Shown in pieces: positions 36,892 to 46,116 of a DNA stretch of 64,000 nucleotides. The DNA comes from Martelella sp. AD-3 (GTDB lineage Bacteria > Pseudomonadota > Alphaproteobacteria > Rhizobiales > Rhizobiaceae). Below the pieces are notes generated by a model, which did not search any database, had not been told where the DNA came from, and saw only the letters and a list, made by a program, of their open reading frames with translations. The position numbers were made by a program, and so were the translations under genes. Location of the stretch: positions 4,241,001 through 4,305,000 of the forward strand of contig NZ_CP014275.1 in the NCBI RefSeq assembly GCF_001578105.1. Reading direction: 5' to 3'. The stretch's first letter is position 1. The number at the start of each line of letters is the position of its first letter.

Positions 36892-37029
36892 GATCTCCCC
36901 CCTTGAGGGGGAGATGTCGCGAAAGCGACAGAGAGGGGTATCGGGCACAAGCCGCGAATATTCCCCTCTCGGATATGTTTCACCCCCCTCTGCCCCTGTC
37001 GGGGCATCTCCCCCTCAAGGGGGGAGATC
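36892..37029. repeat. Composite palindromic repeat, copy 1 (138 bp)
   Basis: The ends are inverted copies starting GATCTCCCCCCTTGAGGGGG. Next to the left end is the hairpin GTCGC-GAAA-GCGAC; next to the right end GCCCC-TGTC-GGGGC type hairpin CCCCTGTCGGGG. A unique centre of about 45 bp separates the halves. It lies between betB and betA. Copies 2 and 3 have the opposite orientation, copy 5 the same. Confidence 0.85.
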
Positions 37030-37050
37030 AATATCGCGCCGATGCCCCCC

Positions 37051-38514
37051 TCAATACGGGCTGTCGACCTTGCCGAGCGCCACCTGCACGGTCTTTAGCT
37101 GCGAGTAGAATTCCATCGCCGCGCGGCCGTTTTCCCGGCCGAAACCCGATTGCTTGACGCCGCCGAAAGGGATTTCGACGGGTGTGAGATTATAGGTGTT
37201 GATCCAGCAGATGCCGGCTTCAAGCGCGCCCGCCACGCGGTGGCCGCGGGCAAGATCGCGGGTGAAGACGCCGGCGGCGAGGCCGAAGGGCGTATCGTTG
37301 GCGCGCGCAACCACCTCCTCTTCGGTGTCGAAGGCGAGCACGCTCATCACCGGCCCGAAGATTTCCTCGCGGGCGATGGTCATGTCATCGGTGACATCGG
37401 CAAAGACGGTGGGTTCGATATAGGCGCCCCTGGCGAAGGCCTCGCCTTCAGGAACGCCGCCGCCGGTCACAAGCCGTGCGCCCTCGCTTTTGCCCGCCTC
37501 GATATAGAACAGCACCTTGCGGCGCTGTTCCTCGGAAATCAGCGGGCCGAGATGGGTCTCGGGATCGAGCGGATCGCCGATGCGGATCGTCTTCGTGCGC
37601 TCCACAAGCCGGGAAAGAAACGCCTCCAGTATGGATTTCTGCACGAAGACCCGGGTGCCGTTGGAGCAGATCTGGCCGGTGGAATAGAAATTGCCGAGCA
37701 TTGCGCCGCCGATCGCATCTTCGAGATCGGCATCCTCGAACACGACCATCGGCGATTTGCCGCCGAGCTCCATCGTGGCATGGCGCATGCCGGAGGCAGC
37801 CGCCGCATAGACCTTGCCGCCGGTCGGCACCGAACCGGTGAGCGATACCTTGGCGGTCTTTTCATGGGTGGAAAGGGCCGCCCCCACCTCGCCGAAGCCC
37901 TGCACCACGTTGAAAAGCCCCTTCGGCGCGCCGGCTTCGATGAAGATTTCAGCCAGTTTCAGCGCCGATAGCGGCGTCATTTCCGATGGCTTGAACACCA
38001 TGGCATTGCCGCATGCAAGCGCGGGCGCCGCCTTCCAGGAGGCAATCTGGATCGGATAGTTCCACGCGCCGATGCCGACGCAGACGCCGAGCGGCTCGCG
38101 CCTGGTATAGGCAAAGCCTTCCGCAAGCGGCACGCTCTCGCCGGAAAGGCCGGCGGCCTGGGCCGAAAACCATTCGAGCGCATCCGCGCCGGAGGCGGCA
38201 TCGGCCACCAGCGTTTCCTGAATGGCCTTGCCGGTATCAAGGGTTTCAAGCCTGGAGAGTTCGCCATTGCGTTCGCGCATCAGGTCGGACGCCCTTCGCA
38301 GCACGCGGGCGCGCTCGACCGGCAGCCACGCCGCCCATTCGCGCTGGGCGCGCTCGGCGGCCGCCATGGCGCGTTCGATGATCGCCGGCGTTGCGGCATG
38401 AAGCCTGGCGATCACCTCGCCGGTTGCCGGATTGATGCTGTCAAAGGCCCGGCCGTCGGCATCCTCGACATAGTCGCCGTCGATGAAATGGCTGGCTTGT
38501 GCATGCATGGTCAT
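37051..38514 (-). CDS. betB: Betaine aldehyde dehydrogenase
   Basis: A 487-residue NAD(P)-dependent enzyme making glycine betaine from betaine aldehyde. The catalytic Glu is in [12 protein letters not shown], the nucleophilic Cys in [12 protein letters not shown], and [19 protein letters not shown] is the cofactor region. It lies 43 bp after betC. The product serves as osmoprotectant and as carbon and nitrogen source. Confidence 0.95.
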   Translation of the reverse strand: MTMHAQASHFIDGDYVEDADGRAFDSINPATGEVIARLHAATPAIIERAMAAAERAQREWAAWLPVERARVLRRASDLMRERNGELSRLETLDTGKAIQETLVADAASGADALEWFSAQAAGLSGESVPLAEGFAYTRREPLGVCVGIGAWNYPIQIASWKAAPALACGNAMVFKPSEMTPLSALKLAEIFIEAGAPKGLFNVVQGFGEVGAALSTHEKTAKVSLTGSVPTGGKVYAAAASGMRHATMELGGKSPMVVFEDADLEDAIGGAMLGNFYSTGQICSNGTRVFVQKSILEAFLSRLVERTKTIRIGDPLDPETHLGPLISEEQRRKVLFYIEAGKSEGARLVTGGGVPEGEAFARGAYIEPTVFADVTDDMTIAREEIFGPVMSVLAFDTEEEVVARANDTPFGLAAGVFTRDLARGHRVAGALEAGICWINTYNLTPVEIPFGGVKQSGFGRENGRAAMEFYSQLKTVQVALGKVDSPY

Positions 38515-38557
38515 TCTCCGCTTGGTCCGGGTCGTTGGTCTGGAGGGCGAAAACGCC

Positions 38558-40075
38558 CTATTCGCCGCGCGGCCAGCGCTGGCTGGCTTCGAGGATGTTG
38601 AGATCCATATGGTTGCGCATGAAACGCTCGGAGGCGTCCTTCATCGGCTGATGGTCCCAGGGGTGATAGTCGCCCTGCCGCAGCGCCTCATAGACGATGT
38701 GGCGGCGCGCCTGGCTTTCCCGGATCTCGGCGTCATAGGCCGCCATGTCCCAGTATTCGCGCACCTTCGCCGCGAAACCGGCCGCCGTCTCGGCATGGGC
38801 GGGATCATCGGCCAGATTGGTCAATTCGTGCGGATCGGCCTCAAGGTCGAAGAGCTGCGGCGGATCCAGCTCGCAGTGATTATATTTGAACCGGCCCTCG
38901 CGGATCGAAACCAGCGGCGCTTCCGACGCCTCGGCCGCATATTCCATACGCACCGGCATTTTTCGCGTCTGCCCGGCGGCCACCGGGACAAGGCTTTCTC
39001 CGTCGGTCCATGGGGCGACGCTTGCCATGTCGACACCGGCGAGATCGGCGAGCGTCGCGGCGATATCAACGGTCGAGGCCGGCGTCCTGACGAGACCCGG
39101 TTCCATGCCCGGGGCGGAAATCATCAACGGCACACGCGACGAACCCTCGTAAAAGCTCATCTTGAACCAGAGGCCCCGTTCGCCCAGCATGTCGCCATGG
39201 TCGGAGAGAAAGACGATCACGGTGTCCTCGGCAAGCCCGACGCCGTCCAGCGCCTCGAGGATCTCGCCGATCTTGTCGTCGATATAGGAAACATTGGCGA
39301 AATAGGCGCGGCGCGCCCTGCGGATGTCCTCCTTGGAAATGTCGAAACTGCGAAAATCATTGGCATCGAAAATCCGCTTCGAATGGCCGTCCTGCGCTTC
39401 GTAGTCGATCGCGCCGACTTCGGGTTCCAGATGCTCGCAGTCTTCGTAAAGGTCCCAGTATTTCTTCCGGGCCACATAGGGATCGTGCGGATGGGTGAAG
39501 GAGACGGTCAGCATGAAGGGCCGGTCATCCTTGCGGCGACCGAGATCATAGACCTTGCGCACCGCCTCATAGGCGACCTCGTCATCATATTCGAGCTGGT
39601 TGGTGATCTCGCCCACGCCCGCGCCGGTGACCGAGCCCATATTGTGATACCACCAGTCGATCCGCTCGCCGGGCTTGCCGTAATCCGGCGTCCAGCCGTA
39701 ATCGGCCGGGTAGACATCGGTTGTCAGCCGCTCCTCGAAGCCGTGAAGCTGGTCGGGACCGACGAAATGCATCTTTCCGGCAAGCGATGTCTGGTAGCCG
39801 GCACGGCGCAGGTGATGGGCATAGGTCGGGATGTCGGGCGAGAATTCCGCCGCATTGTCATAGACGCGGGTGCGGCGCGGCAACTGCCCGCTCATGAAGG
39901 AGGCGCGCGCCGGCGCGCAGAGCGGAGAGCCGGTATAGGCGTTCTGAAACCGCGTCGAACGCGCGGCAAGCTTCTTCAGATTCGGCGTGTGCAGGAAGTC
40001 GGCAGGGCCATCGGGGAACAGGGTTCCGGCGAGCTGATCGACCATCAGAACGAGAATGTTCGGCCGCGCGGTCAT
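38558..40075 (-). CDS. betC: Choline-sulfatase
   Basis: A 505-residue type I sulfatase that releases choline from choline-O-sulfate. The formylglycine site is C53 in [10 protein letters not shown], matching C-x-P/A-x-R, and metal ligands are in [10 protein letters not shown] and [11 protein letters not shown]. No signal peptide is visible, so it is cytosolic, as in Sinorhizobium. Its start overlaps the betI stop by 4 bp. BetC within a bet operon is characteristic of rhizobia. Confidence 0.95.
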   Translation of the reverse strand: MTARPNILVLMVDQLAGTLFPDGPADFLHTPNLKKLAARSTRFQNAYTGSPLCAPARASFMSGQLPRRTRVYDNAAEFSPDIPTYAHHLRRAGYQTSLAGKMHFVGPDQLHGFEERLTTDVYPADYGWTPDYGKPGERIDWWYHNMGSVTGAGVGEITNQLEYDDEVAYEAVRKVYDLGRRKDDRPFMLTVSFTHPHDPYVARKKYWDLYEDCEHLEPEVGAIDYEAQDGHSKRIFDANDFRSFDISKEDIRRARRAYFANVSYIDDKIGEILEALDGVGLAEDTVIVFLSDHGDMLGERGLWFKMSFYEGSSRVPLMISAPGMEPGLVRTPASTVDIAATLADLAGVDMASVAPWTDGESLVPVAAGQTRKMPVRMEYAAEASEAPLVSIREGRFKYNHCELDPPQLFDLEADPHELTNLADDPAHAETAAGFAAKVREYWDMAAYDAEIRESQARRHIVYEALRQGDYHPWDHQPMKDASERFMRNHMDLNILEASQRWPRGE

Positions 40076-40662
40076 TTGGACATCTCCTTGGCAAGCGTGA
40101 GTTCGAGATATTCCCTGGTCATTTCGATAGCGCCCCTGCGCGTGGTGCTGAAATCCTTCAGCGCCGCGCGCAGATAAAACCCGTCGATCATGGAGCCGAG
40201 GCCGGCGGCAATGCGGTTCGCCGCCGCGCGGCCGACGCGCAGTCTGAGCGCGAAGACGAGATTGGAACGCAGACGCGCCTCATAGATCGACAGAAGCCGG
40301 CTGGCATCGCCCTTGCGCTGGGCCTGCACATAGAAGGCAAGCCAGGCGGCAACGACGGCGGGGTCGAACTGGTCGGGACCGAAACTCGCCTCGATGATGG
40401 CGACAAGCCTCTCCTCCGGCGTATGGGCGCTTTTGTAGCGGGCCTTGACCGAGGCCCCGAACTCATCAAGGATGCGCCGCATGGCCGCGAACAATATCTT
40501 GTCCTTGGAGCCGAAATAATGATGCGCGAGCGCAGGCGAGACGCCCGCCCGCTTCGCGATCTTCGCGACCGTGACCTCGACCATGCCGACTTCGCCGACT
40601 TCCTCGATCGCGGCCCTGACAAGGGCATCGCGTCGGATCGTTTCCATTCCGGTTTTCGGCAT
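40072..40662 (-). CDS. betI: TetR family repressor BetI
   Basis: A 196-residue repressor with helix-turn-helix VTVAKIAKRAGVSPALAHHYFGSKDKI (about 29-55). It begins with PKTGMETIRRDALVRAAIEEVGEVG, very like known BetI. It is expected to release DNA when choline binds. It is the first gene of the bet operon and faces choX across a strong dyad. Confidence 0.93.
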   Translation of the reverse strand: MPKTGMETIRRDALVRAAIEEVGEVGMVEVTVAKIAKRAGVSPALAHHYFGSKDKILFAAMRRILDEFGASVKARYKSAHTPEERLVAIIEASFGPDQFDPAVVAAWLAFYVQAQRKGDASRLLSIYEARLRSNLVFALRLRVGRAAANRIAAGLGSMIDGFYLRAALKDFSTTRRGAIEMTREYLELTLAKEMSK

Positions 40663-40746
40663 CGGCTCAACCCGCTGAAAAAATGCTCAGAGACGTTTGG
40701 TGGCGAAGAAATATGCAACTTTGCCTGCTTCGCCGTTTACAGGAAT

Positions 40747-40780
40747 TAACATATGTTATATTGATTGACTGATCAATCAA
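40747..40780. promoter_or_regulatory. BetI-type operator region between betI and choX
   Basis: TTGATTGA-CTGA-TCAATCAA (40761-40780) has perfect 8-bp arms and resembles the ATTGATTGGACGTTCAAT-like site of E. coli BetI. Directly beside it TAACATATGTTA (40747-40758) is a perfect 12-bp palindrome. Both lie in the 193-bp gap between betI and choX, so one repressor could govern both transcripts. Confidence 0.75.
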
Positions 40781-40855
40781 AGAAGCCAACAGTTTTTCGC
40801 CGCGCCGGCCAAGGCGCTATGGCAATCTTGCAACGGACCCGAAAGGAACGCTGAC

Positions 40856-41794
40856 ATGTCTGATAACTTCCGAATGATCCTCGCCGCTCTTGCCGCCGCG
40901 ACAACCCTTTCCGCCGGCGCCGCATCAGCCCAGGAAACGGCCTGCGACAGCGTAAGCTTCTCCGATGTCGGCTGGACGGACATCACCACCACGACCGCGA
41001 CGGCGAAGCACCTGCTCGAAGGTCTTGGCTACAAGGTCGACGTCAAGGTCCTGTCCGTTCCGGTCACCTTCGCCTCGCTGAAGAGCGACGATGTCGACGT
41101 GTTCCTCGGCAACTGGATGCCGGCCCAGACCAGCGCCATTACCCCCTATATCGACGAGGGCGAGATCGACGTCGTCGCCACCAATCTGGAAGGCACCAAA
41201 TACACGCTCGCCGTGCCGACCTACACCTACGACAAGGGCCTGACGACCTATGCCGACATCGCCAAGTTCGGCGACGAGCTCGACCACAAGATCTACGGCA
41301 TCGAGCCGGGCAATGAGGGCAATGCCTATCTCGTCTCTCTGATCGACGAGAACAAGTTCGGCCTGAAGGATTTCGAGGTTGTCGAAAGCTCCGAGCAGGG
41401 CATGCTCGCCATGGTCGGCCGCAAGTACCGCCAGGAACAGCCGATCGTCTTCCTCGGCTGGGAGCCGCATCCGATGAACGCCACCTACTCGCTGAAATAC
41501 CTGACCGGCGGCGAGGATTTCTTCGGCGGCGAAGGCATTGTCCGCACCGTGACGCGCAAGGGCTTCGCCGAGGAATGCCCAAATGTCGGTAAGCTTCTGG
41601 AAAACCTGAAATTCTCGCTGGCAATGGAAAACGAGATCATGGGCAAGATCCTCAATGACGGCGAGAACGAGGGCGACGCCACGGCCGACTGGCTCAAGGC
41701 CAATCCGGATGTCCTCGACGCCTGGCTGGACGGCGTGACGACAACCGCCGGCGAGCCGGGTCTGCCGGCTGTCAAGGCCTCGCTCGGCCTCTAA
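40856..41794 (+). CDS. choX: Choline ABC transporter substrate-binding protein
   Basis: A 312-residue periplasmic protein of the OpuAC/ProX fold. Signal peptide to about residue 25 (AGAASA), then CDSVSFSDVGWTDITTTTAT, FLGNWMPAQTS and FLGWEPHPMN, whose Trp and Asp residues form the aromatic cage for the trimethylammonium group. It is close to Sinorhizobium ChoX. A hairpin separates it from choW. Confidence 0.94.
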   Translation: MSDNFRMILAALAAATTLSAGAASAQETACDSVSFSDVGWTDITTTTATAKHLLEGLGYKVDVKVLSVPVTFASLKSDDVDVFLGNWMPAQTSAITPYIDEGEIDVVATNLEGTKYTLAVPTYTYDKGLTTYADIAKFGDELDHKIYGIEPGNEGNAYLVSLIDENKFGLKDFEVVESSEQGMLAMVGRKYRQEQPIVFLGWEPHPMNATYSLKYLTGGEDFFGGEGIVRTVTRKGFAEECPNVGKLLENLKFSLAMENEIMGKILNDGENEGDATADWLKANPDVLDAWLDGVTTTAGEPGLPAVKASLGL

Positions 41795-41799
41795 GGCAT

Positions 41800-41837
41800 A
41801 AAGGGCCCGGAACGGCGACAGGCTTTTCCGGGCCTTT
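41800..41837 (+). terminator. Terminator-like hairpin between choX and choW
   Basis: AAAGGGCCCGGAA pairs with TTCCGGGCCTTT apart from one bulged base. It starts 6 bp after the choX stop and is followed by a short pyrimidine-rich TCCTTATC. It probably works as a leaky terminator giving excess binding protein over permease. Confidence 0.7.
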
Positions 41838-41939
41838 CCTTATCATCTTCATCAATGATGCGATCCGTCGCCCGGCAAAGGCGGCGGTGCGGCCATGGTC
41901 AAGACCGTGGCCATTGGGGGACAAAAAAGGAGCAACCTC

Positions 41940-42782
41940 TTGCACTGGCTGACAGACTACAAGATCCCGCTCGGGCGCTTCGCCCAGGACATCTTCGACT
42001 GGCTGCAGATCCATGGCGGCTGGTTTTTCGATGGCCTCGCCGACATCATGGGCTGGCTCATCGACCGGCTTCTGTGGCTCTTGCAGGCGCCCGGGCCGAT
42101 CGTCGTCGCCATTGTCGTCACCGCCTTTGCCTATTGGCTGCAGCGCAACTGGAAGGTTTCGCTGTTTGTCTTCCTCGGCTTCCTGTTCATCATCAACCAG
42201 GGCTACTGGGAGGAGACCACGGAAAGCCTTGCGCTGGTCATCTCCTCCTGCATCATCTGCATGGCGATCGGCGTGCCGATCGGCATCTTCACCGCCCACC
42301 GGCCTCGTTTTTATCAGGTGCTGCAACCCGTTCTCGACCTGATGCAGACGCTGCCGCCCTTCGTCTATCTCATTCCGGCGATCATCTTTTTCGGCATCGG
42401 CATGGTGCCTGGCCTGCTGGCGACCGTCATCTTCGTCATCCCCGCCTCCATCCGGCTGACCCATCTTGGCGTCTCCTCGGTTCCGAAGCCGCTGCTTGAG
42501 GCGGCGGACGCCTTCGGCGGCACGCCCTGGCAGAAACTGACCAAGGTCGAGCTCCACCATGCGCTGCCGCAGATCATGGCGGGTCTCAACCAGACCATCA
42601 TGCTGTCGCTCTCCATGGTGGTTGTCGCGGCCCTTGTCGGCGCAGACGGTCTCGGCGTGCCGGTGGTGCGCGCGCTCAACCAGGTCAATCCCGCGCTCGG
42701 TTTCGAAAGCGGCTTCGTCATCGTCGTCGTCGCCATCATTCTTGACCGGGTTCTGAAGATCGGAGGACGCAACAATGGCTGA
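41940..42782 (+). CDS. choW: Choline ABC transporter permease
   Basis: A 280-residue permease of the ProW family: N-terminal HWLTDYKIPLGRFAQDIFDWL amphipathic segment, about six membrane helices and the EAA loop EAADAFGGTPWQKLTKVELHHALPQI. The TTG at 41940 has AAGGAG 7 bp upstream and gives the family N-terminus; an ATG at 41895 would add 15 residues without homology. It overlaps choV by 8 bp. Confidence 0.92.
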   Translation: MHWLTDYKIPLGRFAQDIFDWLQIHGGWFFDGLADIMGWLIDRLLWLLQAPGPIVVAIVVTAFAYWLQRNWKVSLFVFLGFLFIINQGYWEETTESLALVISSCIICMAIGVPIGIFTAHRPRFYQVLQPVLDLMQTLPPFVYLIPAIIFFGIGMVPGLLATVIFVIPASIRLTHLGVSSVPKPLLEAADAFGGTPWQKLTKVELHHALPQIMAGLNQTIMLSLSMVVVAALVGADGLGVPVVRALNQVNPALGFESGFVIVVVAIILDRVLKIGGRNNG

Positions 42783-43809
42783 TGCGGTCGTCTTTGAAGA
42801 TGTGAATATCGTGTTCGGCGACAAGCCGGAAAGCGCCCTGCCCCTGATGGATGCCGGCAAGGACCGCACCGAAGTGCAGCAGGAGACCGGCCAGGTCCTC
42901 GGCGTCCACAATTGCTCGCTCACCGTCGGGGAAGGTGAGCTTCTGGTGCTGATGGGGCTTTCGGGCTCGGGAAAGTCAACCCTGCTCAGGGCCGTCAATC
43001 GCCTCAACCCGGTCTGCCGCGGCCGCGTTCTGGTCAATGACGGCACGCAGATGACCGACGTGACCTCGGCCGACAACAAGACGCTGCGCCATATCCGGCT
43101 GTCACGGGTCTCCATGGTGTTCCAGCAGTTCGGCCTCTTGCCCTGGCGCAATGTGCGCGACAATGTCGCCCTCGGCCTCGAATTTGCGGGCCTGAGCAAG
43201 AAGGAGCGGCTGGACAAGGCCGAGACCCAGCTTGAGCTCGTCGGGCTGAAGGACTGGGGCGACAAGCTCGTCAGCGAGCTTTCCGGCGGCATGCAACAGC
43301 GCGTCGGCCTTGCTCGCGCCTTTGCCACCGAAGCGCCGATCCTGCTGATGGACGAGCCGTTCTCGGCGCTCGACCCGCTGATCCGCACCCGTCTGCAGGA
43401 CGAGCTGATCGAATTGCAGCGCAATCTGAAGCGGACCATCATCTTCGTCAGCCATGACCTCGACGAGGCCTTCAAGATCGGCGACCGGATCGCGATCATG
43501 GAGGGCGGACGCATCGTCCAGTGCGGCACGCCGTCGGAAATCGTGCGCCAGCCGGCCGACGCCTATGTCGCGGATTTCGTCGCCAATGTGAACCCGCTCG
43601 GCGTGCTGCGGGCCGCCGATGTGATGAGCGACGATCAAGCCCCGGACGGCGCGCATCCCATCAACATCAATACCAAGCTGGCCGATATGATGGATGCGCT
43701 CGGCAAGGGCGCGACCCTGAGCGTGGTTGACGGCGACGGCAGGACCGTCGGCAGCGTCCGCCCCTCCAATGTCGTGACCGCGCTCAATCCGGCTATTCCG
43801 CTTGGATAA
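42775..43809 (+). CDS. choV: Choline ABC transporter ATPase
   Basis: A 344-residue ATPase of the ProV type: Walker A GLSGSGKS (about 62-69), Q-loop MVFQQFGLLPW, signature SGGMQQR, Walker B ILLMDEPFSALDP and switch VSHDLDEA. The C-terminal extension after residue 260 is short and lacks paired CBS domains, so the osmosensing module of OpuA-type ATPases seems absent. Confidence 0.93.
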   Translation: MADAVVFEDVNIVFGDKPESALPLMDAGKDRTEVQQETGQVLGVHNCSLTVGEGELLVLMGLSGSGKSTLLRAVNRLNPVCRGRVLVNDGTQMTDVTSADNKTLRHIRLSRVSMVFQQFGLLPWRNVRDNVALGLEFAGLSKKERLDKAETQLELVGLKDWGDKLVSELSGGMQQRVGLARAFATEAPILLMDEPFSALDPLIRTRLQDELIELQRNLKRTIIFVSHDLDEAFKIGDRIAIMEGGRIVQCGTPSEIVRQPADAYVADFVANVNPLGVLRAADVMSDDQAPDGAHPININTKLADMMDALGKGATLSVVDGDGRTVGSVRPSNVVTALNPAIPLG

Positions 43810-43838
43810 AGTTCTGGTAGCTGTCTGTTCAGACAGGA

Positions 43839-43865
43839 AAAAGGCGCTCCTTGGGGGCGCCTTTT
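43839..43865 (+). terminator. Terminator of choXWV
   Basis: AAAAGGCGC (43839-43847), loop of 9, GCGCCTTTT (43857-43865), 30 bp after choV. The symmetric A and T runs make it usable on both strands, so it may also close the WavE gene. Confidence 0.9.
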
Positions 43866-43889
43866 GTCAGTGTGTGAAGATCACCGCGG

Positions 43890-44882
43890 TCACCGCGGCA
43901 TCAGGAAGAATTCCAGCACGCCGGTGCGGATCGCGCGGCGCTTGACCTTGCTCTTGAAGGGAAGGGAAATCATGTTGCCGATGAGACGACAGACCTTGTA
44001 GGGCCGATAGTAGCGATCGATCTTTTCGCGCTCGCTGTCATGTTCGGGCACGACCGCCGTCGGGTCGACATGCTTCTTGTAGAGCCCGATCCACTCATTA
44101 TGCGTGTAGCAGGTCCTGAACGAATTGGGGTGGACCTTCATGAAAAAGGTCGGCTTTGACGGCTCGAGGTTGAACTGGTCGAAGGACAGGAACACGAAAT
44201 TGGAGGCGAAGTATTTCTCCGTCGCCTCCACGGAAGCCTCATTGCCGTCGTTATAATGGGCGCATGGCACGTCGCGACCGGCCTTGCGAAGAGCGTTGAC
44301 GAAGATATGCTGCTCGGGCGTGTAACGGTTGTAGCGCTTGCTGCCCGTATCCCAGAGCGCCTCCTCCTCTGTCATCAGCGGCACGTCGTAGAGCTTTCTG
44401 ATGTCTTCGGTCAGACCGAAGAAGGCAAGGTCGGACGGGTGAAAGGGAAAACGCAGCCGTGAGCGCGGATTGCGCGAGAAATAACTGCAGGCGAGAAGCT
44501 TGTGCGAAAAAAGCGCATAGGCCTCGTCCCGCCTGGGAAAGGCGTCGAAGAACTGCAGGAAGTCATTGCCGGTCAACCGGAAGTCCGTGCGTATGCGGAA
44601 GCAGTAGGGCGTCTCGACCCGCTCCAGGCCGGCGCGGTTGCCGACAATCTGCCGGTTGACATTGTTGGCCTTCTCGCCCGGCTGGTCGGAATAATAGAAG
44701 AAGCCGGGGTCGTCGCAGAGCACCAGGTCGTCAAAATCAAGCCCGTCGACATCGGCTTTCTTCCACGTCGACAGAATGACCTTTGACCCCGGAAAATAGC
44801 GCCTGACGGCAGCAAAGCTGTCGCGGACAAGCGGCTTGTCGACGACGCCCTGAAACAGAAATGTGATCTCTTTTGTGTCCAT
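43890..44882 (-). CDS. WavE family lipopolysaccharide/glycan synthesis protein
   Basis: A 330-residue cytosolic protein of the WavE family, named after a Vibrio LPS core gene. It begins ITFLFQGVVDKPLVRDSFAAVRRYFPGSKVILSTWK, then DDLVLCDDPGFF and NNVNRQIVGNRAGLERV, typical blocks of the family, and CFRIRTDFRLTG with a D-x-D-like RTD site. It is thought to be a glycosyltransferase; donor and acceptor are unknown. It is 164 bp downstream of the cupin gene on the same strand and may end that operon. Confidence 0.75.
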   Translation of the reverse strand: MDTKEITFLFQGVVDKPLVRDSFAAVRRYFPGSKVILSTWKKADVDGLDFDDLVLCDDPGFFYYSDQPGEKANNVNRQIVGNRAGLERVETPYCFRIRTDFRLTGNDFLQFFDAFPRRDEAYALFSHKLLACSYFSRNPRSRLRFPFHPSDLAFFGLTEDIRKLYDVPLMTEEEALWDTGSKRYNRYTPEQHIFVNALRKAGRDVPCAHYNDGNEASVEATEKYFASNFVFLSFDQFNLEPSKPTFFMKVHPNSFRTCYTHNEWIGLYKKHVDPTAVVPEHDSEREKIDRYYRPYKVCRLIGNMISLPFKSKVKRRAIRTGVLEFFLMPR

Positions 44883-45046
44883 CACCGAATGACCTGTGTG
44901 CCTGCCAAACGCGCGCGCCCCCAAACCCGTTCCCCGTCTGCGACACTTGCCTCCTTCACATGCAATATGCGCCTCCCAAATGGGACATGTCGAGCAGGTT
45001 CTTCATTGCCTGCGACCCCGCCCGCGCGCCCCGCACGCTCGGCTGC

Positions 45047-45379
45047 TCAAGGAGCGCCGCCTGGATACTTGTCATCGCTGGCGCCGGGAAGCTTCACAAC
45101 CACGTTGACGGTTCCGTCCTCAAGGCAGGCGAAGTCGGTTGCCTCGCCCGGCTCCATCACGACGATATCGCCGGCGCCGTATTCAACGCCGTTCATGGCG
45201 ACGCGGCCGGCGATGATGACCGTATATTCCGTGGCAACCTTGTGGTGGTGCAACGCCTCGCTGTCGCCGCGCCGATAGCGCTTGACGGCAACCTCGACGT
45301 CTTCGGTCCGGCACAGGCTCGGCTCGAAATCGCCGATAAACCAGCCCTTGACCATGTCTTCCAGCTTCGCCGTCCTCAA
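45047..45379 (-). CDS. Small cupin-domain protein
   Basis: A 110-residue single cupin. The metal-type motif ALHHHKVATEYTVIIAGRVAMNG (about 42-64) and second motif PGEATDFACLEDGTVNVVV (about 77-95) are present. The first has three histidines and a glutamate; the second has a glutamate and an aspartate in place of the usual histidine. It overlaps the nucleotidyltransferase-like gene by 4 bp. Cupins in polysaccharide loci often isomerise or bind nucleotide sugars, but no such activity can be shown here. Confidence 0.7.
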   Translation of the reverse strand: MRTAKLEDMVKGWFIGDFEPSLCRTEDVEVAVKRYRRGDSEALHHHKVATEYTVIIAGRVAMNGVEYGAGDIVVMEPGEATDFACLEDGTVNVVVKLPGASDDKYPGGAP

Positions 45380-46116
45380 TGCAGAAACGCCTCCCTGTGC
45401 TCATGCAGCTGCGAAATGTACTGGGCGAGCTGCATCTCCGTCTTCACCGGATGGAACTGGTCGTTATCGATGAACTCGATCGCAACCTTCTTGTGGCGCA
45501 GCACCATTTCGTTGATGGTCTGGCTGATGAAAAAGGCATCCTTGATCTTCCGGTCCTTGCGCACCACGCTCTGGGCGCAGAGCACGAAATCGCTGCCCCT
45601 GCGGAAATAATAGAAGCTCGCAAGCGCATGCTTGCTGATCGGCCGCTTTTCGGCAACCTCGCAGACGAAGCCGTCATCGTCCAGAAGCGCGAAGGAATAG
45701 CGCGGGTGGACCGAACGGAAGGAGACGACGCCGGCATCCGCCTTCCTGTCGCGAAATGCCTTGACGATCGCGGTAAGGTCCGCATCGATCAGTTCGTCCA
45801 CGGCGACGAGAATGATCTCCTCGTCCTTGTCGATTTGCTCGGCGGCCAAGAGCGCCGTGCACACCGAGCCGGCGGTGGGGCCGGACACCTCGACGCATGC
45901 GCCGTTCTCCGCGCTCTGCGCGATCACATCATCGACATTGAACTCGTGAATATCGGAACTTCTGACGCAAAAGATGATCGCGCTCGGCTCAAGCGTCTGC
46001 AAGGCCGCGATCTGGCGTTCGAGAATGAGTTCCTCGTTGAACTCGGTCATGTAGAGCGGATAGCGCTCGCCCTTGATGTCGAGGTTTTCGCCACCCATCA
46101 GAACCACGATCTTCAT
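45376..46116 (-). CDS. Nucleotidyltransferase-fold protein with altered signature loop
   Basis: A 246-residue protein that aligns along its length with the canonical nucleotidyltransferase at 47392-48135. Shared parts are the metal-type aspartate D107 (VAVDELIDAD against VNSDQYIDAD), the AEKRPIS block at 155-161 and the closing KVAIEFIDNDQ strand. The N-terminal G-x-G-x-R loop and the PKP lysine are gone: residues 4-21 read VVLMGGENLDIKGERYPL. It may act on a different substrate, or serve as a non-catalytic partner. It overlaps its neighbours by 4 bp on both sides. Confidence 0.7.
   Translation of the reverse strand: MKIVVLMGGENLDIKGERYPLYMTEFNEELILERQIAALQTLEPSAIIFCVRSSDIHEFNVDDVIAQSAENGACVEVSGPTAGSVCTALLAAEQIDKDEEIILVAVDELIDADLTAIVKAFRDRKADAGVVSFRSVHPRYSFALLDDDGFVCEVAEKRPISKHALASFYYFRRGSDFVLCAQSVVRKDRKIKDAFFISQTINEMVLRHKKVAIEFIDNDQFHPVKTEMQLAQYISQLHEHREAFLH

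Noticed and set aside
36892..37029. Repeat considered as an insertion sequence
   Set aside because: At about 138 bp it cannot encode a transposase; no target-site duplication could be confirmed by eye.
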